DNA from: Zasmidium citrigriseum
Lineage: Eukaryota; Ascomycota; Dothideomycetes; Mycosphaerellales; Mycosphaerellaceae
NCBI GenBank assembly: GCA_002786025.1
Contig: NHNW01000012.1
Span: 496,001-560,000 of the forward strand
Direction of reading: 5' to 3'
Length of the DNA stretch: 64,000 nt
The notes below the pieces were generated by a model that did no database searches, had not been told where the DNA came from, and was given only the letters and a program-made list of their open reading frames with translations. A program made the position numbers and the translations under genes. Within the stretch, counting starts at the first letter, position 1. Each line of letters starts with the position of its first letter. Below are positions 42,109 to 55,126 of the stretch, piece after piece.

Positions 42109-43814
42109 GGCGGTGGTGAACGTGGTCTTGCGCGGCCGAAATGATGTGGCGACACTTGATGTGAAGAATGCGAGGTCGGAACGTTCGAGATGACGAGGTC
42201 GTGGTTGTAACGAGTGGATTATAGGTTGTCGTCTGGGACGTCGAGAAAACAGCAAGCACGCGCTTGGGTCGTGCCTTCCTCTTCTTCGCCCCAAAGTCAA
42301 CAACTTCGGCGAAGATCAAGCAGCAGCCCGGTCTCTGCGATCGTTGAACCTTCTTTGAAGTACCAGAAACTTGTTTCAATACACTTTCTATTCTTTTCTC
42401 ATGCTATCACTGTCGTGGTCCGGGAGGTTCACCCACTTGCTGGTATGTGACTAGCCTCTGCTTTCACACTGTCTTGGCATTCACTTCCCATACTGTTTCT
42501 CCATACGCAAGCCAGTTTCCGAAATCTTTCAATCCATTGATGTCATCATCTTCCCGTGGCTCTGCACCGCTCGGAGTGCAAGGAGTTGAGACGAAGAGCG
42601 CCTAAATCGAGATCTCATCAGACGATGAGTATAGGCGAGATAAATGGCACGCCCAAGCCTGCGTTGAGTTCGGTCGATAAAGTGCTCCCGACATACCCGC
42701 AAACTTGTCACTGACTGTTCAAAGGAGAGCAAAGGTATAATTTCCTTCGGGCCTGCTGGCCCTGCTCGATACAATTCGATGCTCCGTCAGCGCTGGTAGG
42801 AAATGAGCATCTAAAACAGGAACAGAGGATATGGTCGATGCTCGAGCATTTTACTTTGTCGTCACGGTTCAGGTGAATGTAAAAAATCGTAGCATCCTCG
42901 CTATTGTAATGAAAGAGCAAGGACGATGTCCGCATGACCAAGATATCCAGGTGTCCCCGCAGGTTCGAACAGACCATTTGAGATTTCCAAACGATCTTCG
43001 ATTGTCCTCAGTTCCTGACACGTGCAGAGAATGAAAGTTCCTGAGCCTAAGTCGTCTTGCATGAACAGCACGCCTCTCATGCTGGCCGAACGTTGCCTTG
43101 CATCGTCCCAAGGTCGAGATTCTTTCTATTCCAAGTACCTTCAGAGTTCATTCACATGCAGTCAACAACACCTCCAGCGGTGAGCGACGATAAGCACAGA
43201 CCTCCTCCATCTCAACAAGGGCTCAGACCAAACCATGGGCTGACCTAACGCCCATGCCGAACTTTCGTGGCTGGCTGAAATGCCTCTGATTGGTCAGAAC
43301 TCTGCATGTGAAAAGCCACGACTTCCTAATCAGGTAATCTGCTTCACGCCATCATCCGCAGCACGAGCGTCGTTGAAAGTCTAAACCACTTCTTCAGCTG
43401 ATGTGGCCTGCCGTCCAGATTTTTCTTTGCGCCAGCCACGTTGTCGACACGACGTAGGGCTGAAGGAAGGCATTGGCTCGAAGCTTGGCGAGACGCTTCG
43501 GAGGCTTTGCGCCTATCTTTTGCGTTACACCGTTCCTTCTGCCACATGGCATGTCCACGAGGCGCAGCCGCGTCTTCAGGTCTGTCGTGTCAAGCCATTC
43601 GTTCGGCGATGCCTATCGTTGCCGTGAGGTCCGGAGCATCGATGATGGGAGATGTTGAGGTTCATGGGATATAAGAGGGCCTTGTCGACGCTGATCATAT
43701 CCCTTCTCATCCAGCATCACAACAACAATCTTCAAACAATCAGCAACAACTTCAACGACTTCCAAACTTCATCCATCAAACCAAGAAGAATCTCCAATCT
43801 TCCCAACAATCAAA
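42109..43814. other. Large intergenic region, no gene seen
   Basis: About 1.7 kb. The first 200 bp on the minus strand are leader or promoter of the AT-hook gene. From 42.4 to 43.6 kb only short, overlapping frames occur on both strands. A TATAAG at about 43670 and a long CAACA-rich leader (43715-43814) belong to the next gene. Confidence 0.5.
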
Positions 43815-44111
43815 ATGAACTCTACCATCAACAACACCACCCGCCCAGAGGCCTCCCGCATGACCTCTTCCAACTCAACCGCCTCAACCAAATCGACAAC
43901 CTCAACTTCTTCTCGCCGGTCTATGATCTCTCAAGCCGCCAGCGATTTCGTACGGGAGTCGAAGCAGAACCTCAAGGCTTTCTCTACTGCCGTTCCTTGG
44001 TACACTGGTTATCCCTCCAGCTATTCGACCAAGTCATCGAACAGCAAGCGCGAGGAGGATGCAAAGTCAGAATTCTCCTTCACCTTCCCGAGCCTTGCGG
44101 GATGCTGCTAG
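43815..44111 (+). CDS. Small Ser/Thr-rich protein (hypothetical)
   Basis: A 98-residue ORF whose ATG at 43815 follows a CA-rich leader ending CAATCAAAATG, a typical strong fungal start context. About a third of the protein is Ser or Thr in the first 40 residues (TSSNSTASTKSTTSTSSRRS). Then comes SQAASDFVRESKQNLKAFST, an amphipathic helix, and a tail FSFTFPSLAGCC whose two terminal Cys could be lipid-modified (CC-type prenylation or palmitoylation is conceivable). No signal peptide. No family recognised. Confidence 0.6.
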   Translation: MNSTINNTTRPEASRMTSSNSTASTKSTTSTSSRRSMISQAASDFVRESKQNLKAFSTAVPWYTGYPSSYSTKSSNSKREEDAKSEFSFTFPSLAGCC

Positions 44112-44301
44112 AACTGTGCTGACGATCAGTCAGGTGGTGAGCATTTGGGTCATGGCGTTGCGGGATTGATTGGGTACGGAATGAATGATTGAGCGATGGT
44201 GTTTGTAGAGAGCTTTGGGACTTGTTGACTGGCGTCTTGGGCTGGCTAAAGCTTGATATCAATGGGAACTATTGGACTTCATCAGCTGTGCCTTCCATTA
44301 C

Positions 44302-46442
44302 TCAATCCGTACTATGCCCATGTCCATTCGCTCCTCGCTGAGCAGCTTTGATGAGATCGGCGGCCTGTACATCGATTAGCGTTTTGTCTTGGCCAGTCAT
44401 CTTTCCTACTCACCTTCTCTGCCACTGCATAGACCGTCGAGCTTGTGTGGCTGGCCGGAATGATCGGCATCATCGACGCATCCACAACCCGCAGCCCTTC
44501 CACTCCATACACCCTCAGCTCTGGACCTAATACGCCACCATACTTCTCCGGCATCATCGCCAAAGTACCAACGGGGTGCTGCCATGAGCTCAAAGTTCCA
44601 TTCCTGAGAGCAGCAGCGATTTCTTCATCACTTTGCACACTCGGGCCCGGACTCAACTCCACAACCCCAAGCTCCTGCATTGGCGACGAGTTAAACAGCT
44701 CTCTGTTCTTCTTGAAAGAAGCCACCAGAACATCGAGATCAGTTGGATGGGTAAACGTTCCAAAATCGATCTCAGGGTCCGCGCTTGGGTCGGTAGAGTT
44801 GATCAGAATCGAGCCTCGACTCAAAGGTTTAAGGTTCACGATGATGACCAAAGGCGAGCCGTTGAACGTCGACTCCTGTATTGCTGTGCGCTCCGTTGCG
44901 TATTGCTTCAATAGGATGTCCACCTGCGCTTGATGACCGCGGATGATGTCTTGGTCTGTGCCAGAAGGCGATACGCCCTTGATGCTGACACCCTTTGCAC
45001 GCTGTATGTACTTCGAGTAGTCCTTGGTAACGTTCGGAAAAGGGAGGAAGGCAACATCGCTTCCTGCTTGGTAGGCAAGAGTGTAGCCGCCTTGTCGCTT
45101 TGCGTAGTACAGGGCAAGCTGCTTCTTGGCGTATTCTCCGTGGTAGCTGTCGGAGGCTGGATCGAGCCAGTCGGGAATCGGGCCAGGCCATTTCGTGAAG
45201 TTCAGAGGTATGTAGTAAGATGGCTGATCTTGGAAATTGTAGCCCGCACCGGGAAGTTCTTTGACGATTGGAAGTCCAAGTTTGGACAGCAGTTGACGAG
45301 GGCCTATGCCGGACAGTTGGAGTAGCTGCGGACTTCTTGCTGCACCGGCTGCAACGATGACTTCTCTGCTGGCTTTGATCTGGCTTGTGTATCTGTCGTT
45401 CACTTCCATGTACTGTCGGGTGATCAGATCGATCATATGGTTATCGTTGTGCTCGCACGTACCTCAACTCCTGCAGCCTTCGTGCCATCGAATATGACTT
45501 TGATAACCCGATATCCCGTGAGTAGATCGAGATTTGGCCGCCTGCTAGGTCCGCCTTTATAGTAAGCATCACTGGCAGAGCTCCGCGAGACATTTGGCTG
45601 TGCCACGGAATACGGCGAGTGCAATGCGCCGACGGCTAAGCCCGCATTTGGTTGAGGATTAATATCAACGCCAACGGAGGCCCATCCGCGGTACCAGTTC
45701 TTGATTTGGTCGAACGAAAAAGGTGCATAGCTTGACCCTACGGGACCACGCGTGCCATGCGGACGTAGATCTGGAGATGCGGGATATTGCGCTTGGATTT
45801 GAGGCGTTGCTGGTGTGTATGTCTCGCTCTTTGAACCCAGTCAGTCAGGATCAAGTTCAGCAGCCATGGGGAGTCTCACCTTCTTGAAGTATGGCAACAA
45901 GTCTTTCCAACCCCAGCCAGGATTGCCCAGCTCTTCCCAAGCGTCGTAGTCGATCGCTGAGCCACGATTGAAGAACATACCATTGACGACTGTTCCACCT
46001 CCGACGACCTCACCGGTGTATAGCTGGCTGGTGTGGTTGTTGAGACCTCGCTGTGGAACGCTGGTGTAGGTCTTCCAGTACTTCTGTGGTGTCTGTAATC
46101 CAGGGACAAGGGTACCGGGTGAGCCATCATCTCTACGGCACAGTCAGTGTTCGACTTCTTTGGTCGTGCCGATGGTTACTTACAGCTCGCCAAGCTCAAC
46201 CACAAGCACATTGACTGTCACACTCCGTCAGTAAACGCCATGGCAGATTCCAAGCTGAGCATACTCTTTGAGTCTTCGGTGAGACGATTGGCAACAACGA
46301 GACCGCTCGTGCCTCCTCCCGCAATAACGTAGTCATAGCTCGGTCTCAATTCTTTCGGTCCGCGACACAGTCTCGCTTGAGCAACAGCAGCGATGCAGGC
46401 CAGAAACACCAGGACTGTGCGAAAATGTACCAGGTGTTCCAT
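44302..46442 (-). CDS. Secreted GMC oxidoreductase
   Basis: Six exons: 46265-46442, 46184-46214, 45880-46132, 45463-45828, 44414-45412 and 44302-44364. Introns are 49-51 bp with GT...AG ends, and the join is in frame for 629 residues. The signal peptide is MEHLVHFRTVLVFLACIAAVAQA. FAD is bound by YDYVIAGGGTSGLVVANRL. VVGGGTVVNGMFFNRGSAIDYD is the first GMC signature and RSPQLLQLSGIGP the second. The active-site pair is SWQHPVGT and IPASHTSSTVYAVAEK (His/His). The family oxidises alcohols, sugars or polyketide alcohols; the VNGM...YDAW loop and overall length are like versicolorin B synthase and related enzymes. No polyketide genes adjoin it here, so its substrate is open. One exon is only 31 bp. 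Confidence 0.92.
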
Positions 46443-46890
46443 TTCCCTGGTACTGTGCGCAAATTCCTGGCGGACGTGCGTCTTTTTGAGAAGCAATTCC
46501 CCGGAGTCTCGAGAAGGGAAGAATCGTTTTGCGGTAGCACCAAGCAAGAGCTTCTTCGCTTGACCCTTGATCTGTACAACAGAAATCCTCGTGGCTCTAG
46601 CCAATGAATCCAAAGCCCAGCCCTGGGTGCAACCGGTGTGAATCCTTTGCATATGCAGGTCCAGCTAAATCAGCAACGATCCGCTTTGGAATCTCCCAGC
46701 CGCTCCGGCTAGTCTTGCGCTGCTTGAAAGATTATCAGAAAGTGGCACGCCCAAGACTGAATTGGTGAGGGGCCTGGAAGCAAAACAAAATCACCATTGC
46801 AGCCGTAAAAGGCTCGGGTATCTCTGCAAAGTAGCCACCGTACCTTGTACGCCGTCCCAAATCATAACTCAAAACGCTCTCAAGTCGCTC
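46443..46890. other. Intergenic region upstream of the GMC gene
   Basis: Promoter and leader of the GMC oxidoreductase gene and 3' end of TFC3 (both on the minus strand). No gene seen. Confidence 0.5.
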
Positions 46891-49800
46891 TTAGTCCGCT
46901 TCTTCATCCCCAACCTCCGCCCCAGATGGCGGCTGCCAGACAGCAACATCTGCCGCAAACGCACAGTACCACCACTCTCCAGCAGTCCATCCTCCTTTCC
47001 ATACACCATTCTCTTCGACTCCGGGACCGCAGCGTTTTGCGATGCCAATCTTTTCCATCCATTCGAGCACCATTTCAATCTCCCACTCCCAGAACTTGTG
47101 GCCGTGGAACTCTTGCATGCTCGAGGATGTTGAGCCGGATCGAAAGACGAGTATGTTGATGATGGACCGTACGACCATATCCCAAACGTCGTCGATCAGA
47201 TTGCCGTGTATGTCGACCCAGAACGGGATGCGAAGACCAGTCTCTCCTGCCCTCAGTGCTGGCTGCAGTGGAATAGAAACTCCGATCGCCAAGCTATGAT
47301 GAGTCTGATAGGCGGATGTCTTGACATACACAATAGGAGCCTTCAGGATGCTCGGGTTGACTCGCTTCGTCTCGTAGCTGGCACCACCATATCCCCAGGG
47401 TGACAACTTGGGGAATGGTGCATCGAAATCGTCCTTCCTCGGAGGAAGCATTGCAGTGACCTTGATCAGACCCTGAGAGGCCATATTCGAAAGGACAATG
47501 TATTCTGGATCAGATGCCTCGGCCACAAGCTCTAGTCGGTCATTCTCAGCGAAGTGTCTCGCGATGTCTGACCATACAGACGCGATCTGACGCAGGTACA
47601 GATGTTCTTCGGGCTTCGCCGGCCATCTCCTGAATTGTGCAAGTACATCACCATGAATGGTGAAGTTGCGGCCTGGAAGATGTCGGCCCTTCCTCTCCTG
47701 AGCAAGCATGCGGCTTTCAAGCATCTCTGAAGTTGCTTTCTCTAGCATACGGTTGGAAAACGATCCACGAATCTTTGCCGCAGCCGCTTCAGCGTTGTAG
47801 TTCCATTGCTTCGTCATGGTCACTGCTCGAACCCAAGATCTGAGAACTGCAATATCGTCTGCATCGCCCTTGTTCGAATCCGACAGAGGTATTCCATGCG
47901 TGTATTTCAAAGTAAAGTGTTTGCGGCCCGTATCTGTTATATTTGTGAAGTATTCATCTCGGTTGAATCGGAAGGCCGGTGTGGTCTCATGAAGGACGAA
48001 CTGCTCTTCGGTAGCTCCTCTCGATTGGAGCAAGTCGGCGACCTTGGGACGCTCAGAATGCGTTCTATTCGGCACGATGACTTCTTCTGCCCAGGCAACC
48101 ATCGCGGGCCAATCGGTCGCGGACAGGTTTTGAAAGTCCACCCTTGGAAGCTCATCGTTCTCGTAGGCCTTGGGGAGCTCTTCGCGAATCTGGCGCCGCA
48201 GGCCATCGACCTCGCCTGCACGGTATCTCTTGAATAGGTCCCAGCGTCTTCGATAGAAGTTTCCGTCGTATTTGAAGCTCATGGCATGCGCAACAATGTT
48301 CCACGCAAGGCGGTCAGGGTTGATGCCACCACAAATAGTGGTCACCAAGGCGATTGCAACGATCAGGCGCTGAATGTCTTTGAATTCCGCACTGCTCGTT
48401 CGATCGCGTCCAACGATCTCCTTGCCGTCGGCACGAACACTCGCTGGCTTGATTTCTGGCGAAGGTGGGCCGGGCACGTACTCCGAGTCTGACTCATGTG
48501 CACCCTCATCAAAGGTGACGGATTTGCGTTTGCGAGACGTGTACTTTCGTTTGGGCTTGCCGGACCTTGCAGTCGTTTTGGGAGCAGTGAGGGAGGGAGT
48601 AGCCGCAGGTGGTTCTGGCAACGCTGTTTCCGACTGTTGAGCGGCTTCATCGACATGAGCCTGATCCAACGTGTCGTCGACGAAGTTCGGCTCATCGTCG
48701 CTAGCAACTTCTTCCCGGTCTTCCTGTTGCTCGTCCGAGTTCTCGACGACTTCATCATCCTCGAAAAAGTCTTGTGCCGTGCCAACTTGTTCAAGGTTGC
48801 GAGTATTGTTCAAAATCTCAGCCAAATCCTGTGGCACATTGGTACTGTTTCCGACAAAGCCTTGCTCGTCGTACTCATCTAGAACGACTGCCCTGTTCCT
48901 CAGCGTTCTCAGCTCTGGCTCATGTTCACCCGGCACAAGAGACGATGTGCCGAATGTGCCAGAAGCCTCATGGAAAGTCTGGGTAGGGCGTTGAACAAGA
49001 CTGGCGGCTCGCAATTGATGACGCGCTTCGTCCTCCAGTGTCATAGCTCCTTGAACATCACGAGGCCGACGAGAGTTCTTCTTCGTACGACTCGGACGCA
49101 AAGTGCCCAGTGGTCTTCTGAAGAGAGATGGCGTGGCCAATGGAGGAGGCACTTTGCGGACCTCAATTGGTCCCACAGGTGGCTTTTCAGTGTATTCCTT
49201 CTCGCCCCATTTGATTGCTTCACGCGACTTTGCATAGGCCTTGGCATTAGACGCAACCTTCTTTGCTGCAACTTCATCAAGCAGGTGTTTGCGGTAGGTA
49301 GCGGCATCGGGAAAGCCTAGCTGTTTCGCTTGCTCAGTCTCGAGGGCACTGGCCTCCTGAGTCTGCCTCACAACGACAGGTTCGTCATCAATTGCGGCGG
49401 ATTGGTGCTCCATTGGCTCCAGGACCAGGAGATCGTCCACACTTTCGGCTTGAATTGTCTCTGGCTCTCGAAAATTGACGCCCATTTTGGCACGCATGTC
49501 ATCGTTGACTTCAACTTCCGCTGGCAAGTAGCTATTCGGATAGCAGTCGATGATCTTCTTCTGCACCTTCTTAACGGCCAAAGATTTTGGATCGACGTCC
49601 GGCTCAGTGAGAATGGCCCGTTGCACTACCTGTCCTCTCTTGCCACGGAACTGGAATTGCAGTTTCTTCAGCTTCTTCCTCTGAAGCAAGGCCTTGATAG
49701 TGTTGTCGATTGTATTCTTGTCCGGCGTCTGGTTGTAGATTCGCTTCCATGCGGCGACAAAAACATACCAGAGTTCTGCATTGCCCGGGAAGACACCATC

Positions 49801-52800
49801 GCAAGCTCTTAGCGCATCGAAGATTATCTTGTGTCGTTGGGCGGCCACGTTTCCTGCACTCCGCGCCATATCCGACTTATTGGACTGCTTGGGCGGGCTG
49901 CCACTGGATGGTACCGAAGCGGCTGGTGCAACATTGAGTGCAGGGGCGTCCACCATTGGCTCATCGACGTCCATGCTGTCGTCTATTGCTGGTGTGTAGT
50001 CCTGGTTCTTTCGGGTTGTGCGGGTCTGATCCTCGACAGGCGGGCTCGTGGAGACCACATGGTTCTGGCTCGGAGCCCTTGCAGTCGCTGGCTCGATCGG
50101 TGCTGCTTGCTTCTGAGTCGAAAGTACAGAGGTGTCTTTGCGAGTCGGAGAGCTGTACGGCTTGATTATGAGTAGAGATGGTAGTGCGCTTGCAGAGGAT
50201 CCACTGATGGACGAAGGTCGTGCCTGCGTCGCTTCGAATCCTGACGAACCAGGAGTGGCGGCATTCATGCCCATTGCCGTATCCAGACCTTGGCGAGTCA
50301 TCAAGCTGGCCGCCTTTGCAGAGGGTATCGTCTTCCTGGCCGACCTTCGGCTCAGAGGCAGGTCCTTGACACCCGCCCCAAGCGCGGCGAGATTTGGAGG
50401 CGAGATTCGAAGCTTGACTATGCGACCAGATACAACCTTTCGATTGTTGTCAGACTTGTTCTGTGCACTGTCATTCCGCTTGTTTGCTCGCCTCTCCTCC
50501 TTGGTCGATGCTAGGGGCTTCGATTTTTGCACTGACGTTCTTGCAGGTTTGCCTGCAAGTCCAATGGATGCCCTCCAAGCATCTGCACCGGGGCCACGGA
50601 CAGCGATTCGAATGTCCGAACCTGGAGCGGGAAGGCCGCGGAGCCATCTGCCTCTCCCTTTATGATGGAATGTCTCATCCGGATGCTGATCGACATACTC
50701 CACAGATAATGTCTCAAGTGATGACTTCTGGTTTTTGACAGATTGTGACGCAACGCCGGTGCTCTCAGTTTGTCCTCTCGGGCGGCCTCGACGAGGCGTG
50801 CTGGTGACTACTGGCTCGCTCTCGGATTCTGGTACAACCTGCGACCCTGCATTCCGCTCGTCACTGGGTGGTTCTTTTGCAGAGGCGTCTGGTAATTGAG
50901 TTGGTATCGTTGGCGATGGAATCGTCTGCGAGGGTTCTGCTGACTCCACGACCTGATCTGGGAGCTTCTGTACGGGTTGAATAGCCGTGACAGGCTTGGG
51001 TGGTCGAGGTCCTCTTGCATAACGGCCCTGACCGCGGTGGTGGAAAGCCTCGCTCGGATGCGCCGCAACATACTCTTTGTCGAAGAGTTCGATCAGCGGC
51101 TCACTACTAGCGGTGAAGTTGTCCATTCCATTACGCTGTGTCGGAACCAAAGATGGATCTTTTCGTGGAGCGTCAGAGGGCGGTCGAGGTCCTCGTGCAT
51201 AACGGCCCTGACCGCGGTGGTGAAATGTTTCGCCAGGATGTGCCGCAACGTATTCTTTGTCGAAGAGCTCGATAAGTTTTCCATTGCTAGCCGTGAAGTT
51301 GCCCGATCCAATGCATTGTGTCGAACCCAAAGATGATCCTTTCGGCGGAGCACCAGAGGGTGCCGAGTTGACTTTTGTTCCCGCTGCCTTACCAGCGGTG
51401 CTTTGAGGAGAGACTGGGACATTCGCGGGCGCAGGGATGACGGTGCCTTGTTCCGCCTCTTTAACGCTCTGCTCTGCTTCAATCTGCTTTTGTAGCTCAG
51501 CCATACGTGCAGTATCCTTCTGAGACTTCCGACCTGGTTTCGACTTCAAGATCTTTAACTGCTCTGCGGCACTGGAGAGAGTCTGTTGTGTCGGGGCTGC
51601 TGCTGGACTAGGGATCACAGAATCATTCTGCGTGGTTTCGACCTCACCAATGGGCTCATCCACTTTCTGCAGCTCGGTCTCTTTGGGGTTCGCCTGCTGG
51701 GATTTGCGACTCGGCTTTGGTTTCGGAGCTTTCAACTGCTCCAACAACTCAGGCTGCTCCGTCTGAATTTGTCTCTCCAACTCGGCCATTCTCGCGATTG
51801 TCTCTTTGGATCTCCTCCCTCGTCTTGACTTCAGAGCTTCGAGTTGTGCTACTGCAGAAAGTCCTTGAGTAGCCGCAGCAGAGGCGACTGCTGCCAGTGT
51901 GGGAGCACCATTGGGAGTTGCCCCCTCATCAAGGTAGTGCCGGACTTGAGATTGGACAAGAGGCATTGAGCCCATGTTCTGTTGGGACTGTGACTGGCTT
52001 TCTGGAAGCGAACTCGTCGTTTCCAGGGCAGTGTTCTGATCGGTCGTCGCAGGCCGATCTATCTCCCCTGAGCCATAGTCATGTTGTACAAGTTGTTCAG
52101 AGGTCGACTGCACTGCGAGTCCAGAATGCGCAAGATTGGTACCCAAAGACTCTGTGACATCCGGAGCAGGCGTCACAGGTCCACTGGCGGACGCTGGGTG
52201 ACTTGTTGCATTCAGAGCTGTCGTGGACGGTGCATCAGGAGCAGGCACATCTTCATTACGGCCCACGCTTTCGGCTCCCGCTCCATTCAACCGTTGCTTC
52301 TTCCGTGCTGGTTCGTCGAGCTCAGAATCCGAATCCACGAACTCTGGAGACTTGGGCTCCGCAGGTATGAGACCTGTCTTTGCAGTCCTCTTGCGGCTAG
52401 GAGCTGGTGCAAAGCGAGGCGCACCCTCCTCTTGAAACCATTCCAGGTTGAGGAGGTTTGTGGTCTTAACAACGGCGATCAAAGCCTTGCGTGGCCGGCC
52501 TCTCGACACAAAGTTCTCCTGCTTCATCGATCGCGCTCCTGGTGGATTGATGTAAATGCCTGGCTTTTCCCGTATCAATATCTCTTCCTTGACCTGGTCA
52601 ACGCGCTCCTGTGGCAAGTCTTCAACGGCGATGGGCGATGCTTCGCGACCGTTGTTACCTGCTTCGTTCGCCGCTCGCTTCTTGCTGGCATGCAGCTCGA
52701 ACAAGACCTTGCGTTGCGCCGCGGCCTCTGCAGCAGCCTCCCATTCATCGAACTCGCGCTGTGGGATGTCTCTCTTCTTGGTGAGAGGTACGCCGGGGTT

Positions 52801-54763
52801 GGAAGGGTCTTCTCGGCGCTTGTAAGGGCCTCTGCGCTTGATACCAGCTGTCTGCTTTGCACGGCCTGCGAGATCAGACACTTTGGCCTGCGATGCATTT
52901 CTGCCGATTCCGTCCTCAGACTGGTCATCGTCGTCTTGCTGCAGGTCAAGCATGGCCGAATCCTCGTTTGTGATGTCGACATCATCTCTGTCGTTGGCTG
53001 AGGTGGCTGCAGGGCGCTTCTCCTTCGTGCTGCTGCGTGGTATGGTGACTCGTCCATCATAACCTTCAAGTTCCTTCAAAGGAATAATGGGAAAGCCCCA
53101 GTCGTCTAAATTGGGCTGCTGGTTCAGTGCCTTGTTTTTGCCTTTGCCTTTCCGTGATCCCAACGCTGCTTCCCAGGTCGTTTGGCCAGCATCCACAGCT
53201 TTCTGGAAGTTGTCATGCGTTCTGAATCGAAAATGCGCATACTTGCCGCGCACAGCACTATCCCGTACAATGGAAAGATGTCGAAGATGCGGCGGCTGAG
53301 AGTGTTGCCAAGCATCAGTCAGGAGCAACAGGACTTGATCGAGCGGTCTGCGCCATGCAGGACCGGTCAGACGATTCGCAATGTCCATTGTGCTCATACC
53401 TTCTGGACCAGACTCTTCAACCAGTTGATACACCAGATTTACAATTGGCATATCAGGCATCCATTGAGGTGGTATGCGGTCTTGTAGCAAGTCGAGATCG
53501 TCGGGGCCGTCATCTGTTGCCATCAGATAATCTTCATCTTCTTCTCCGGGCGCATCTGGGTCATCTTCGCCAGCGTCGTCATCCTCGTTGCCAGGAGTGT
53601 TCTCGACATGCTTCCCCTTGAGATTGCCATGCACCCACTTGATCCGATCGAAATCAGTGGGCTCGCGAAGAAGCTGGATAGACTGTGCCTTTCTCTCTTT
53701 GCCGCTGGCCGCATAGATGAGAGGGTTGCCGTCGGCGTCGTGTAGTCTCGCAAAAATGAAACGAACGCAGCCAGTCTCCTCAATTCTGCGAATGCAGTGT
53801 CTCAGAATCTTGTCCTGGAACTTCGGATTTAGACCAAGGTGCAAGCGTAAATCTTCCAACGCTATGATGTTGTCGTTTTCCTTGAGTAGCTGCATCATCG
53901 TGTTGAACCAAGCCTCGTAATGGACGACTCTTCGCCCATTATTTGGGGCTCTGCCTGAATCGAGTCCCGCCGGCTGTATGGAGACTAGAGGTTTCTCCGT
54001 GGCGTAGCGCTTGAGTTTGAGGTTGCTGGTTTTGGAGCCAGCACCGAGGAAGTCCTCTTTGATGATGTATCCCTTTTCAGCCAGACAGTCCGTCCTCTTT
54101 GGTACCGATCGCTTGTCTTGACCTGTCAGCTTGACGACATGAGGCTGCAAGATTCCATTCGGTCCATGAGCTGCAATGACTGAAAGTATGGCAAACTCTA
54201 GTTGTGGTATGCGTTTGTTGTTGATGCCATGGCCGGCTATGGCTTGCCAGACTCGATCCTCGGAGACGATGATACGTTTACCAGCAAGTTTGGAAGCCAA
54301 TATTGGGGTTATCGATTGCGGCTGGTCCTGACCCTGCGGCTCGTCGACATCAACGATCTCGACATCCGGGTGTTGGTGCAGCCAGTCAAAAATGGACTCG
54401 AGCAGTTGCTCGTCGACGTTGATCTTCTTGACGGGCGGAGCGCTGGAGAAAAGCAGGTCTTCTTCGTTCGGCGCGACACTCGGGTCGGTATTGGCATTTT
54501 TCTCGTCATAGTGATGCCTGACGACGGCCTCAAATTGCTGTGCAGAAAATCCTTCTGACTGTCAGTCTTTTGTGAACGATATCGTGGCGGAAATCAAAAT
54601 CGCAGATCGTTCGGCGCATTTTCCGAGTCTCGAACTCGAGCCCAGCTGCCGCCAGACCCGCCACGAACGTGAGGCGGGCATGAAAATTGAGTCACCCACC
54701 ATTGTTGCCGGACAGTGCAATGTCATAGAGCAGGCGCTCAATCAGCTCATCGATTCCGCTCAT
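46891..54763 (-). CDS. TFC3: TFIIIC subunit TFC3 (tau138-like), very large
   Basis: Exon 1 is 54700-54763 (MSGIDELIERLLYDIALSGNN). A 145-bp intron (54555-54699) follows, then exon 2 46891-54554; the protein has 2575 residues. The B-block-binding winged helix lies at about residues 138-190 (QLEFAILSVIAAHGPNGIL, then KRTDCLAEKGYIIKEDF). A second conserved winged-helix region is near 1590-1700 (HKIIFDALRACDGVFPGN, then RKKLKKLQFQFRGKRGQV). The C-terminal 600 residues (GGINPDRLAWNIVAHAMSFK onward) are the conserved part of fungal Tfc3. It binds the B box of tRNA genes and recruits TFIIIB for Pol III. The centre is disordered with RGRPRK-type and PGRKS motifs and a tandem 60-residue duplication. 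The protein is about twice as long as yeast Tfc3. Confidence 0.88.
51009..51330. repeat. 180-bp tandem duplication inside TFC3
   Basis: Two copies start at 51009 and 51189 (180-bp period), encoding on the minus strand LIELFDKEYVAAHP followed by a variable pair and FHHRGQGRYARGPRPP. A third, diverged relative (EYVDQHPDETFHHKGRGRW) lies at about 50640-50700. Confidence 0.8.
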
Positions 54764-55126
54764 TTTCGTCGTTCATCTCGCCGGAGAGATCGGGTCGCAT
54801 TGATTGGTCGGCTGGTGCAGTATGCGAAAAGTGCAGGTGTGGTGGAGTGGTTTGGTTTGAGCGAGAGTCGAACTCGAGCGGCGAGATGGCGGGGCAGCAA
54901 GCGGCGGCAGCGGCGGCTCTTCCCGCGTCACCATCACTTCAATATTCATCTACGGCTTAGTCGCCTAGCACATGAAAGAAAGAATGGATCAGGTGAAAGG
55001 ACTGGTTGTGGTCGAACGGCACTATTCATATTCATCAAACTGCACCGGGTATCATTTACGAACTGCTCGAGAGTCGAGCTTCCACCAACGCCTTGCTAAC
55101 CGATATGCACCCCCAATACACCAAGA
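54764..55126. other. Intergenic region, no gene seen
   Basis: Promoter of TFC3 and 3' region of the MFAP1 gene, both on the minus strand. Short + strand frames are not supported. Confidence 0.5.

Noticed and set aside
52081..53001. 306-residue open frame on the + strand
   Set aside because: It lies wholly inside TFC3 on the other strand, is Cys/Arg/Leu-rich without motifs, and reflects the GC-rich coding frame opposite.
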